From the IMG/VR virus record IMGVR_UViG_3300030117_002909, positions 3,710-35,111 of that record: a DNA stretch of 31,402 nucleotides. The stretch is one strand, 5' to 3'. Made by a program: the position numbers and the translations under genes. The notes beneath the pieces were generated by a model. The model did no database searches. It had not been told where the DNA came from and saw only the letters and a program-made list of their open reading frames with translations. This DNA is from a virus. This document shows, piece by piece, positions 7,631 through 19,300 of the stretch (position 1 is the stretch's first letter; every line of letters starts with the position of its first letter).

Positions 7631-9034
7631 ATGTCGGTAGCAAAAATAGTATTACAGCATTTAGATAGTAAAGAAAGAGCTAAAGAAAGAAGAGAAGATA
7701 GACTTTTTGATTTAGTTAAGCTAGCGGAAGCTAGAGAATATCAAGAAAAATTAAATGAAGATAATAGAGAGATAAAAAGAAAAGAGCAATATTTAAATAG
7801 CCTTGAAAGAGAATACTTAAACTTAGTTGGAGAAAGAAGAGTTCAAGAAAAAGAATTGCAAGAGGCTAATGTAAACTTATCTTTAGTAAGCGACTTATAT
7901 GAAACTAAAGGCCCTGAAGAAATTATAAAAAATATAACTGAAATTGATTTTGATAATTACGAAGATTTATCTGAATATTATACAAATAATATTAAAAATA
8001 TTAATACAGAATTAGATATTATGAAAGATGTTTTGTCTGATGAGGTTGCAAAAGTTAATAACATTGTAAAAGGAGGTGCTTTAGCAACATATACTGGAGG
8101 AATTGCATTAGGTGGTGATAGAGAAGGTTTAGATGTAGGTGATTTTGGTATAGATGCTTATAATGCTATTTATGGAGAACAAATAGATACATCAACTATG
8201 ACTGAAAATGAGATAAAAGCTTTAGAGATTGAAGGTGAAATTATATCAGATTTATTTGATAAAGCACATTCAGATATGCAAAAAAGTTATGATGATGCTA
8301 TAGATCTACAAATAAAACGTGAAGGTGATATTTCTAAACAAGAATATTACACCGCTATGTCAGAAGCTAAAGTTAAAGAAGATGATACTTTAAAAGCGGG
8401 TCAATATGAATTGGATTTAAAAGGATTTATTAGAAATTCAACTATAAATCTAGATTATGATCAGTATCAAGCTTTAGGAACTTTAAATCAAGATCAAATA
8501 GATGAACAGGATAGTGTTAACGAAACATCAGTTGCAGATAAAATGGGGCAACTTGAAACAGAAATAGGAATAGCATTTATAAAATCTCAAGGATTAGAAG
8601 ATGATCTTTTACAACTTACAGGTAATCCTCCTGAGCAAATAAAAATGATAGAGAAATATTTTGATTTTTACCAAGATATGATTTATAAATCAAGCGCTCA
8701 AACTGAAGTTCGTTTAGGGACTACTGTTAAAAGTAATTTTGAAGACTATTATCTTTATGCTAGTGATGCTTATAGAAACTATTTAGATGAGCAAGACCCT
8801 AATAAAAGAGAGCAACTAGAAAAAGTTATAAGAAATATCTATGGTGTTCCTAAAATGATGACCCTAGAAGGCTTTTTTGAACAGCTAGATATACGTTATG
8901 GTCATATAGATGAAACCTATTCTAAATTTAATGCTAATCAAAATCTTGCTGTTGTAAAAGATAAAGTTTTGCAAGATAAAAAAAATGTGTATAATCAAAA
9001 CGTAATTGATATACTTCAGAAAGGTAATAAATAA
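7631..9034 (+). CDS. Coiled-coil virion protein, 467 aa
   Basis: Starts after TTTGGAGGAATT. The first 80 residues are an almost uninterrupted charged helix (KERAKERREDRLFDLVKLAE...), and the rest is Glu/Asp/Lys-rich with heptad-like spacing. No cysteine cluster, membrane segment or enzyme motif is seen. It lies in a row of proteins (485, 467, 431, 3075 and 1015 aa) that look like one ejection complex, and its stop overlaps the next start (TAATG). A structural channel or scaffolding role inside the capsid is likely but not shown. Confidence 0.55.
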   Translation: MSVAKIVLQHLDSKERAKERREDRLFDLVKLAEAREYQEKLNEDNREIKRKEQYLNSLEREYLNLVGERRVQEKELQEANVNLSLVSDLYETKGPEEIIKNITEIDFDNYEDLSEYYTNNIKNINTELDIMKDVLSDEVAKVNNIVKGGALATYTGGIALGGDREGLDVGDFGIDAYNAIYGEQIDTSTMTENEIKALEIEGEIISDLFDKAHSDMQKSYDDAIDLQIKREGDISKQEYYTAMSEAKVKEDDTLKAGQYELDLKGFIRNSTINLDYDQYQALGTLNQDQIDEQDSVNETSVADKMGQLETEIGIAFIKSQGLEDDLLQLTGNPPEQIKMIEKYFDFYQDMIYKSSAQTEVRLGTTVKSNFEDYYLYASDAYRNYLDEQDPNKREQLEKVIRNIYGVPKMMTLEGFFEQLDIRYGHIDETYSKFNANQNLAVVKDKVLQDKKNVYNQNVIDILQKGNK

Positions 9035-10329
9035 TGTCAAAAGCAGCAGATGTATTACAAATTTATACAGATTATGTGACAGATTCAGGGACACCTTTTG
9101 ATGAAACTGGTATTAATCTAGCTAAAAATTGGATAAATGAAACAACAAAAGGTATGAAAGCTGAAGATGTATACAAATTTTTATACGACAATAAAAGACC
9201 AATGTTTCCAGGGCAGGATTATACTATTTCAGAGTTTATGGATAATCTAGATGCAGAAGGAAGTTATAGAAAAGAATTTTTAGCTGATAAAATTGTTGAT
9301 ACTTATGGCAGCTCTAAAACTCCAGGAAGAAGTCTTAGTAAAACAAAGTCTGATAATTTACTTAAAAGAGATGTAGATGAGTTTATAGGAAATTTAGAAA
9401 GAGATGAAAAATTAATGAGTACTGCTCCTAAAGCTGTTAGCGCTGCTTTAGATGATATTATATACGAAACAGCAGTTATGGATGAAGGTGAACGTGCATC
9501 GTTAGGTGTAGGTGGTACTGGAGGTACTGATATTATAAGCGCAGGTGGTATTCCTACTGTAGAAACAGAGTACGGGAAAACTAGTTACACTGGTATTCCT
9601 GATACCCCAGAAAGTGATATTCCTTCTATTGTAAGAGGTTTTAGAACAGGTCCTAGAGTTACAGAAGAGAATCCTGAATTATACGATTTTAATGAAGACG
9701 GGTCTGTAGATATATTAGATATTATGCAAATTAAAGATGATAAAGGTAAATTAAGCCCTAATAGATTAAATGAAAACTATACTGTTCATAAACATTACGA
9801 AGATAAAAAGGCAGACATAGAAAATAGATTAGAAGGTAAGTCTGTTGAAATTGATGATCAAGCAAAGTTATGGGATGAACAAACTGGATGGGGTATGATG
9901 AATTTATTTAAGTCAGGTGAGCCTTTAAAACAATTTGGTTATCGCCTTTCTAGCCTTATGCATACTCCACTAAATATACTTGATGCTTTTACTGATGAGA
10001 GTTTTTATTATAATGCAAGTAATTATGAATATAATCCAGAACTTAATGAATGGGGTGATAAAAAACATCAAAGGCTTGTTAATGATTACTATAAAATTAA
10101 AGCTGAAGGTGAACGTTTAGATGATGAATATGAGCATGTAAATAGCGTGTATAACCAAGATGTTAAAAGAGATATTAGGACTGAAACTTTAAAGAAAACA
10201 ATTTATGGCGATGAAGATAATCTTACAGCTATAGGGTTTATGAGTAGCGTAAAAGATGAAGATGGTAATAACCTGTATAATACTGATGATGTATATGAAA
10301 TTTTGAACACAGAAACAAGGGTAAAATAA
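9034..10329 (+). CDS. Virion protein with a dockerin/EF-hand-like calcium loop, 431 aa
   Basis: An acidic helical protein. Residues 218-229 read DFNEDGSVDILD, a textbook calcium-binding loop of dockerin/EF-hand type (acidic residues at 1, 5, 9 and 12, Gly at 6). It is flanked by LYD and IMQI, so it may be a single half-dockerin. Upstream is a Gly/Thr-rich stretch (GVGGTGGTDIISAGG) like a linker. The gene is coupled on both sides (TAATG at its start, next ATG directly after its stop). It probably belongs to the ejection complex, with the calcium loop stabilising assembly or protein contacts. Function beyond that is unknown. Confidence 0.55.
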   Translation: MSKAADVLQIYTDYVTDSGTPFDETGINLAKNWINETTKGMKAEDVYKFLYDNKRPMFPGQDYTISEFMDNLDAEGSYRKEFLADKIVDTYGSSKTPGRSLSKTKSDNLLKRDVDEFIGNLERDEKLMSTAPKAVSAALDDIIYETAVMDEGERASLGVGGTGGTDIISAGGIPTVETEYGKTSYTGIPDTPESDIPSIVRGFRTGPRVTEENPELYDFNEDGSVDILDIMQIKDDKGKLSPNRLNENYTVHKHYEDKKADIENRLEGKSVEIDDQAKLWDEQTGWGMMNLFKSGEPLKQFGYRLSSLMHTPLNILDAFTDESFYYNASNYEYNPELNEWGDKKHQRLVNDYYKIKAEGERLDDEYEHVNSVYNQDVKRDIRTETLKKTIYGDEDNLTAIGFMSSVKDEDGNNLYNTDDVYEILNTETRVK

Positions 10330-13300
10330 ATGGCAATAAATAAAGATATACTAAATAGAAATCTAGATAGATTATATGGTGATAGTAGAAAAGTTCAAGA
10401 AGATCAAAGAGATCTTGCAGGTACTACAGGTAGTGCTGTTTGGGACTTTTTAGGACAAGCTGCTTGGGGTGCTACGTCAGCTGCAACCTTTGATACTATT
10501 GATGCGTATGATACATATTTAGAAGCTACAGATCCAGGAGCAGAAACTTGGGAAGAATCTATTGCTGGTGCAGCCGCTGGAGATTGGGATCAATTGTCAG
10601 GAGCTGGTAAAGCAGGGTATATTGTAGGTCAAGGTTTAGGTATGATACCAGGATTTGTTTTTGGTGGTGGTTTGGTTAAAGCAGGTGTTGCAGGAGCTAG
10701 TGGAGTTGCTAAAAAAGGTATGTCTTCAGCAGTTGGTAAATATGCTATTAAAAAGGGTGGTAAAGAATTTTCTGAGTTCGCAGGTAAAGAAGGGTTTGAA
10801 GCAGGACTTAAAAAAGCAGGAGTTAAATTAGATGATAAATTAAGTAGACAATTAGTTGAAGAATCTTATTCATCTTATGAAATGGTTGCTAAAACATTTG
10901 CTGCAAATAGAGGTGTGCAAAGAGAGATTATAGAAGAGTCTATATCTAATAAGATAAAAGGCTCTTTATCAAGAGAGCTGGGATTAGGTGATGATATTAC
11001 AGCTCCTATGGCAAAAGAATTATTAGAAATAGTTACAAGAAACAATGTTCAGGATGCTGAAAAATTATTGTTAATATATGGTAGTAGGATTGCTGAAAGT
11101 GGACTTATGCAGAAAGCTACTCTTGGTTTAGCAGGAGAAAAAACAGGATTATTCTTAGGTGCAATGGCTTATGATGGTGCTATTGGTTCTGTTCTTGGTG
11201 CTGCTAGAGGTATTGCTAGTAATGTTATGGCTGATAGATATGATGTAGAAAGAAATGAGCTAACAGGTCAATTTGAGTATAATGAAATGGGAAGTAACTT
11301 AGATTTCTGGAGCGCAAAAGCAGGTGGTAATATATTAAAAAGTATGTTAGAAGAAGGATTTTATTTTGCTCCACTCGGTATTACTAAATATTTTGGTAGA
11401 GGCGGTACAACTGCGTCACATTTACCTAGAGCTGCTAATATGCTAAAACAATCTTTTGTTGCAGGATTTACTCGTATAGGTACTGCAGGTAACGGTATGA
11501 CTAAAAAAGCTGTTAGAAGACAATTAGCAGCTATAGATGTGTTATCGGAAGGTAACATTGCTCATCAAACAGGGCTTACTAAAAATACTATAGAAAAGTG
11601 GGCAAGTAAAGGACCTAGATGGTATATGGAAAAAGGTGCTGATGAAGGTCAAATGAAAGAAATGTTAAAAGATATAAGGTCAACATATTTAGCTAAAGCA
11701 CCAATTGAATGGTCTAAAGAGTTTGGTGCAGATATGATTGCATCTTTACCTAGAATGGCTGTTGGTGTAGTTGCTATGAACATGCCTGGTTTTATAATGA
11801 ACAGTGCTAAGTATGGATTTAGCAAAGAACAAGCAATGTCTGCATTGGGTGAAACAGCTCCAGAAATAGCAGCAAATGTATTTATGGGTATGTATTTTAG
11901 TAGAAAACCACATAGTTTTCATAAAGCAACAAACAGTAAAGCGTTCAATAAATTCTTTAATACAGGTAGTACAAAGGAATATATGACTCCTTCGAATATG
12001 GTTTTAGGTTTAGGTAATTATAACTATTTAGGATTTAAAAGTCATCAATTAAGAAAAACAATAGGTGGATTAAATACTTTTGGTAAAGATGGCCTGGAAA
12101 TGGCTAAGGTACTTCAAAAGTTTGGTGAAAAAAATGGGTATAATATAGGTAGTGCTTCTGGTAGAGCAATGAAAAGAACTTTAGATAATACACCAGAGTT
12201 TGATACTATTGGAAAAGAAATACAAAATATAAAGGATATAAATGATAAGTCAGGTGGGCAAGGAACTGATTTAGATACAGCATTTAATGCAAAAATTGCT
12301 GATATGGTTTCTAATAAAGAGATAACTACAGATGAAGCATTTTTATTACAAGAAAAACTACATGTAGCTAAACAAATTTTAAACTTGTATGCACTTAATC
12401 AAACAGATGGTTTGAATGTTAGTTTTACTAAAGACCAAGCACTTAAATTTGTAGGTGATTTAAATAATATTGAGTTCGGTGGTGAAGTTCTAAATAGGCA
12501 AAACTTAAATGTAGCTTTAGATCATTGGCTAGACAAAAGAATGATTGAAGCTGCTGAACAACCTATACAAATTCATAGAAGTTTCTTAGAAGGTGTAATG
12601 GAAATTTTAAATATGAAAGAAAGTAATTTTCAATGGAATAGAGAAACTGGTGAAATAATTATGCCTAATATTAAATTAGAAGGTAATGCAAAAGGTTTGT
12701 CTACACTAGCACACATTTTAAAAACAGGCGAATCTAGTAATTGGTTAAAATTAGGTGAAGAAACAACAAAGACTCTTGATTCTGAACAAAATAAAAAATT
12801 AGATGATTTAATAAAAGTGCATGAAGAAAAAATGATGGAGTTAACATATGGTGAAAATTGGAAAGCAGAAACTGCTAATTATGTGGATGAAAACATATTA
12901 ACTAGTGATGCATGGGTTTTACCTTATTATCATTTGTTACAACAAAAACAATTTGTAAACGCATATGAAATAATAACAAGAGGTAAAGATCATACTTTAG
13001 ACCCTACAAAAGCAAGAGTTTTTGATGAAATGTTAGATAAGTATATATTATTTAAAAATCTTCCTGAAATTGATGAAAAATTACTAGAAAATGCAGACTT
13101 AGCAGATGATATAGAGATTGTTAAAAATTTACATAGTGTAGCTAAAATGTTAAGACCTAGTTCAGTTTTGTCTAATAAAGGTCAAACAATAAAAGGTCCA
13201 GAATTAACTGCTCTTGCAAACCAAGCTAGAGAATTAACAGGTAGTCTATTTGGTGATGCATCAGCATTAGCAGAATTTAAAGATTATGCAATAAAAAAAT

Positions 13301-16300
13301 CTATGCAAAAATTAGGTGTAGATGATATTGCTACAGGTATAGATACTAAAGTTGCTATAGTTGAAATGCAAAATAATCCATTAATTAATTTAGGTGATAA
13401 AAGTGGTGAAATTAAGCTTCCTGATTTAAAGACAATAACTTCAAAATTAGATAATTTAAAAAATGATGGTAAAATTTCTGATGAAGATTATACTAAAATA
13501 AGTGATTTTTATTCTAAACTTATTGATGATGTTGAAAAATCTAATACTCCAATAAAATTTGATAGATTAGTAGAAAAAAATGATGGTGACTTTATTGCAA
13601 GTATACAACAAGCTATTGGTCAAGGCGAGTTAGCTATGACTCAGTATTTAAAATCAGATCTTCAAGCTGCTTTAAATAAGCTAGATTCAAATGAAAGGTC
13701 ATTAAAAAATAATATAGAAGCATTTAGAATTGGTCTTACTCAAATGGATCCTGAACAAAGCAAAAAAGCAGAAGAAGAATTAGTTACTTTTTTATCAGAA
13801 GTTTCTGGTGGTATAAGTAATTTAAATACAACAATAAGGCAAGCAATAGAAGAAGGTGATGTGTATACTTTGAGAGCATTACAAAATGTTAAAGGTAATT
13901 TAGATTCTTTTATAAACGCTCTAGACTCTAAAGGTTATGATAAAAATAGTTTAGACAGTTATAATCAAATGTTAGTTGATTTACATAGAGATATACAAAT
14001 TAACAGACAAAAGATAGCATTAAAGGATGATGAAGTCTTTAGAGAGGTACTAAAAAGAATAAATGCACGTACTGATATTCCTAATAAAGATTTTGTAGAT
14101 AAAATCGTAAAAATTAGTGTAACTGCATTTAAAGCTAAATACAGATTTACAGATAAAGACTTTGATTATATTTTTGATTTAGATAGAAAAGGTAAAATAG
14201 AAACTAATGAATTAAACGAATATGCCAATAGTGTATTTGATCCTCTAATTAACGACCCAAATATAAGTGCTGCTCAAAGGGCTGATTTAATAAAGTCTAA
14301 AAACGATTTAATTGCTCAAGGTGATTCTACCTTTGATGTTAGTACGCCATCAGGTAGAGATAACTATAATCAAATTATATTAAAACCTATTAAAGTTAAG
14401 ATGAAAGCTGAGATAGATTTATTAAAAAATGATCCTGATAATACAATGTCTATACCAGATGCAAATGAAATTGAGTTTGATTTTCATACAATAACATCTA
14501 ACTATTTTTCTAAAACAGATATAAAAACGCTGCAAATAGACCTAAAAAGTAATAAACTATACTTAGATAATAAAGTGCAAGGCTTTTCAAAAGATAGAGG
14601 ATTTACAGGTATTTTAAATGAATTAGATTTAGGACAAAATAGTATATATATTGCTAATAGTTCTGGAATTGATGTAAATGGAAATGTTATTAGGAATGTT
14701 TCAGGAAATAGTCTAGATGGTATAAGTAGAAGCTTACAAAGTGGTGAATTTGAAATAGTTGATATTAAAGATAAAGCTAACTTTTTAAGAGGTAACAAAC
14801 CAAGTAATCTAGCTAATTTACCTGCAAATGTTAGAGCTAATACACAAAAAGCTTCATACACATTAATGAATTTAAATGAAGGAACATCTTTAATAGTAAG
14901 AACTGATAGTCAGTCTGATTTATATTTAAGGCTAAAAACAACGTTTAGAGATAAAGCGCCTGGTGATACGGGCGGTGATATGAATCTTCTTTTTAAGGCT
15001 ATTCTAGGCGATTCTAATGGCAATTTAACAAAAGATTCTCATAGACAGTTATTAAAAAGGATGCAAGAACCTAAAACACCTCAAGATATTATATCAGGAA
15101 TAGAACTTATTAGAGTAATGAAAAATAATCCTGGTGCTTTAGATGATGTTTTAGCTCCTGATGGAACTGTAGATCTTAAAAAGCTAAAGAATTATGCTAA
15201 AAGAGATAAAATGAATGAGCCTAAAAATGGTTTTATACCTACACAAGACAATTTAGATAAGGTAAGAACTATATATGAAAATGCTGAATCAGGTTTATAT
15301 CAAAAGGTATGGACAGAAGTAGAAGAGTTTTACAATCCTGGAAGAAAATTAAAGATATTATCCATTGATGATGAAGGTAAAATTGTTGATGCTGACGGTA
15401 ATCCTGTAAGAAATGGCGCTGATACTGCAGATATGGTTAATATATTTGATTCTATTACAAAAGCTAAAGTACAGATAGAAAAAATGGTTACAGATAACCT
15501 TTTAGACAGAAAAGAGGCTGATAGAGAACTAGCTGCTTTAGCAAAAGTATCTAAGTCTATTGTTGACGGTGAAGCTTTTATGTCTAAAAAAGCATATTTA
15601 GCAATGCTTAGTATGCAAGGCATACATGAAGATATGGTTATTACAAATAGTAAAGGTGAAGTTGTTGGGTTTAAATCTGGTGGTATTAAACCTACACTTA
15701 CACATGCTGGTGTAGATATTGCAACTGGTAGAATAGATGAGTTTTTCTTAAAGACAGCATTTAAATATGATCCAGAAATAGGAGCTATGTTAGATAAGTT
15801 AGGGTTAGATGTCTTAACCTTTGGTTCTGCAGCTAAAATAAATGGTAAAAGAGAAGGTTTTCAACAACCTATGAAAAATAGAAATGTAAGAACTAAAGGT
15901 ATAGATTTAGAAAATGCTGGTGATATTGCATTAACTAAAGGCAAATGGATTGATTTTATAACTAATGATAAAAACCTATTTAGTAATGATAGTAGAAATG
16001 ACAATATATTAACTGATAACATAGCAGAAGTGCCTATGAGTGCTTTAAGTTTAAGAACTGTGTCTAAAGAAAAAAGACCTATGGTTGGACAGAATGCAGG
16101 AGTTCACATGGATTATAGAAATGGTATCAGTGATTGGATAGGACTACCAGACAAGTTGTCTAATTTTAATGCAATAGATGATTTATTACATGGTAGTATT
16201 GACCAATCTTCATCTTTAGCAAGAAAAGTTATGGGACATGCAATAGAGTCTGGTGATCCAGCAGCTATAAATAGCCCAATGTCTTCTGTTTTAGAAAACA

Positions 16301-19300
16301 ATGGTATTATAGCAGAACCTTTTTTAAGAAAAGAGCTTGAAAGAAACTTAATAGGATACGCATTAAATAATGGATCTATTGCGGGTGGTAAGGTAGATGA
16401 TGGGTCGTTTGATGTTATGAGTGCAGATTTTGGTAATTTAAAAATAAGTGTAAGAGGTGAAGTTGGCGACTTTCAAACTGTAAGATATTTTGGTGAATTT
16501 ATGCCTTCTTATTATGCTGCTACATCAACAAAATGGAAAGTAGCGTCTAAAAATGAAGGTGGAATACAGAATGTAATAATACAAAAAGTAGATTATGAAA
16601 TTCCTGGTGCAGGAAAAGTAAAAGCTATTAACAATCAAGGAAAGATTGTTAATGTAACCGAAAAAAGAACAGCGGATGGATTTTTAGTGGAAATAGATCA
16701 AAGGAAAATTTTACAAATAGAAGGTATGGGTATTCTTTCTGATGGTACATTAATAGATATACATACAAGTAGAGTTATTAAAAAATCTACAGTTGGAAAT
16801 AAAGAAGCTTATGAAAAAGCTGTAGCAAATGAAGCGTCTATATATAAATTTAAACTTAATCCAAAAGATAAATCTGCAGCAATTGTTGATGGAGTTTCAA
16901 ACTTAAACGAAGTAGGCCATGTTATTAAAAAATGGTCTGAATCTGGAAATGAATCTGTTGATGCTGCTGTAGGTATGTTAAATGTTAGACAACCTCGTAA
17001 TATGATAGGTGATGTAGTTATAAGTAGAATGGCTTATAATGCAGATGTAGATGGCTTTCATACAGATCAAATGTCTGGTAATGTGAGTAAAATGAATCAT
17101 GCAGATGCTATAAAGCCACAAGATGCTGATTTTGACTTTGATAAATCTTTTAATTATGTTGCTGCTCCTGGCTTGTTTTGGCAGCAAGCGAACTTAAATG
17201 CTGGAGCAATATCTAGAACAGAAACAACTTATAGAGATGTTATAAAAACTATGTTTGATCATACTAATAATGAGTCTGAAGTTTCTCAAAAAATAATCAA
17301 ATTATTCGAAAATTCTAATCGTGTGTATTCTCAAAGACAATTAGAACAAGAAGTAAAAATGGCTATGGGTCAATTTGTTAAAATGCACCAAACAGCAACC
17401 TACTTAGTAAATATGTTTAAACAAGATTCAGGAAGTTTAGTAAAATGGCAAGAAGGAAGTACTCAATATGCTGTTAGGCTAGTAGATAGAGTAAAACAAA
17501 TAAATACTGTTGATAATATAAATGATATGGCTATTAAATTTATTGATATGTATGATAAGTTACCAAGTCAAGCAGAAGCAGATATAAATGGAATTATTGG
17601 AAATCAAAATAGAATATGGTATGGTAAAGAAGGTATTGGAAAAGAGCCTAACAAAGGTGAAGATGGATTATTTGAATTAGGTGTAATTGATAAGAATGAT
17701 AATTTTATTGTATCAAGTAGAAGAAATTTATCTTCAGCTGATCTTGCTGGCGCTAAAGATGCTATAAATAATAGAATTATAAGGCCTTTAAATAAGTATT
17801 TAAAATTAAATCAAGGTATGGAAGCTGATGAATCTGGTATTACTAGAAAAGCATCATTACAAACATATCATGAGGCTTGGATAGGTTTAGTTTCTAGCGC
17901 ATTTAATGTTAATAATAAATTTGGTATAGATCAAAAATATGATATATCAGGGGCATTAAACTTAGCGCAAGAATATATGGCTAATTCTAGAAATCCTTTT
18001 GATTTAGCTATGAGAAACTTGTCTAAACAATATGTTACTAAAAAGAAAAGACTAAATAGTATTGATTTAAATAGTGGGCAAGTTAGTACTTTAGAACAAA
18101 TTACAAACTTTTTAGATTATGGAGGTGCTTCTGGAAATACTCTTGAAGGTTTGAAGTCTTTGGCAATTAAAAACTTTGTTGATGCAGAAGGTCACGTCAT
18201 AGCATTAAAAGAATTAAATAGAAAAAGAGCTTATATTGATACTCAAATAGAAGAAACTCAAAGATTTGTAAAACCAGGAGAGCCAAGTACTAAATTAGAA
18301 CGATTAAATAAATCAAAAATTGCTTTAGATGAATTAATAGCACACTCTGAAGCAGCTGTTTCCGTTGTTTATGAGCCAGATACACAGTTATATCCTCCTA
18401 GAGAAATATTTCCTAATAGAAAAAAAGGTTATGATACGGACAAAAATAAATATACTAACAATACTAAAAAACCTATTGTTGTTAGAGATAAAACAGGTTT
18501 AAAAATTAAAGAAGTTATTATGCCTGGTCAATCTAACTCTAAGTTTATATCTCCAGATGATAAAATGTTACAAGGAGCAAGAAAGTATTTGTCTGCTGAT
18601 AGTAGAGAACAAGAAGGTCTAAGAATATTAGAAGATGCTTTTGCTGGATCACCAGTTATTAGAACTAAAGAATCAGGTGTGTGGGAAGAAAGAAGACTTC
18701 ACCCATCTGAAAGAGAGCTGGTAACAAAATATTATAAACGATTATCCGCAGAAGCTATTAAACAAACTGAAAACATGCCTAAACAAACTAAACCTGAGCA
18801 AGAACAATTAAGGCTAACAAGAGAATCTATTATACTTGATGGTCTTTTTACTGGTGTTGCTGAAACAGATTTAGGTTTTAGAAAAGCTCTTATACTTAGA
18901 ATGCTTGCTCCAAAAACTGCAGACGATACTTTTACACAAATTCATGTAGGTAATGGAAGATATAAATATGATACGGTATTAAGAGAAAACCATTTAGCAA
19001 GAGATGCTATGAGTATTCTTTCTAAAATAGCAAGCGGTCAAATAGCTGGAGATAAGGATTTTGCAGTTACAATGCTGAAAGATATTGAAAATATGAAATT
19101 AATATCTTATGCAAAACAAGGTGCTCCTGAAATAGAGGCGCAAATATATAAATCTAGATTATACACAGAAGATACAAGTGTGCCTAATAACCCATTAATA
19201 AAAAGAATGAATATTGGGGAAGGGGTTATTGCAAGATTGCAAAGTGAAGACAAGAGTTTGAGAAATGCTGCTTTAAATCTTGTAGAATATGCAGATGGTA

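Noticed and set aside
14502-14861. 119-aa open frame on the - strand within the giant gene
   Set aside because: It lies antisense to a continuous 3075-aa coding frame, has no ribosome site and shows mirror composition of the real gene. The other long antisense frames in 11361-17187 and 19986-22160 were rejected for the same reason.
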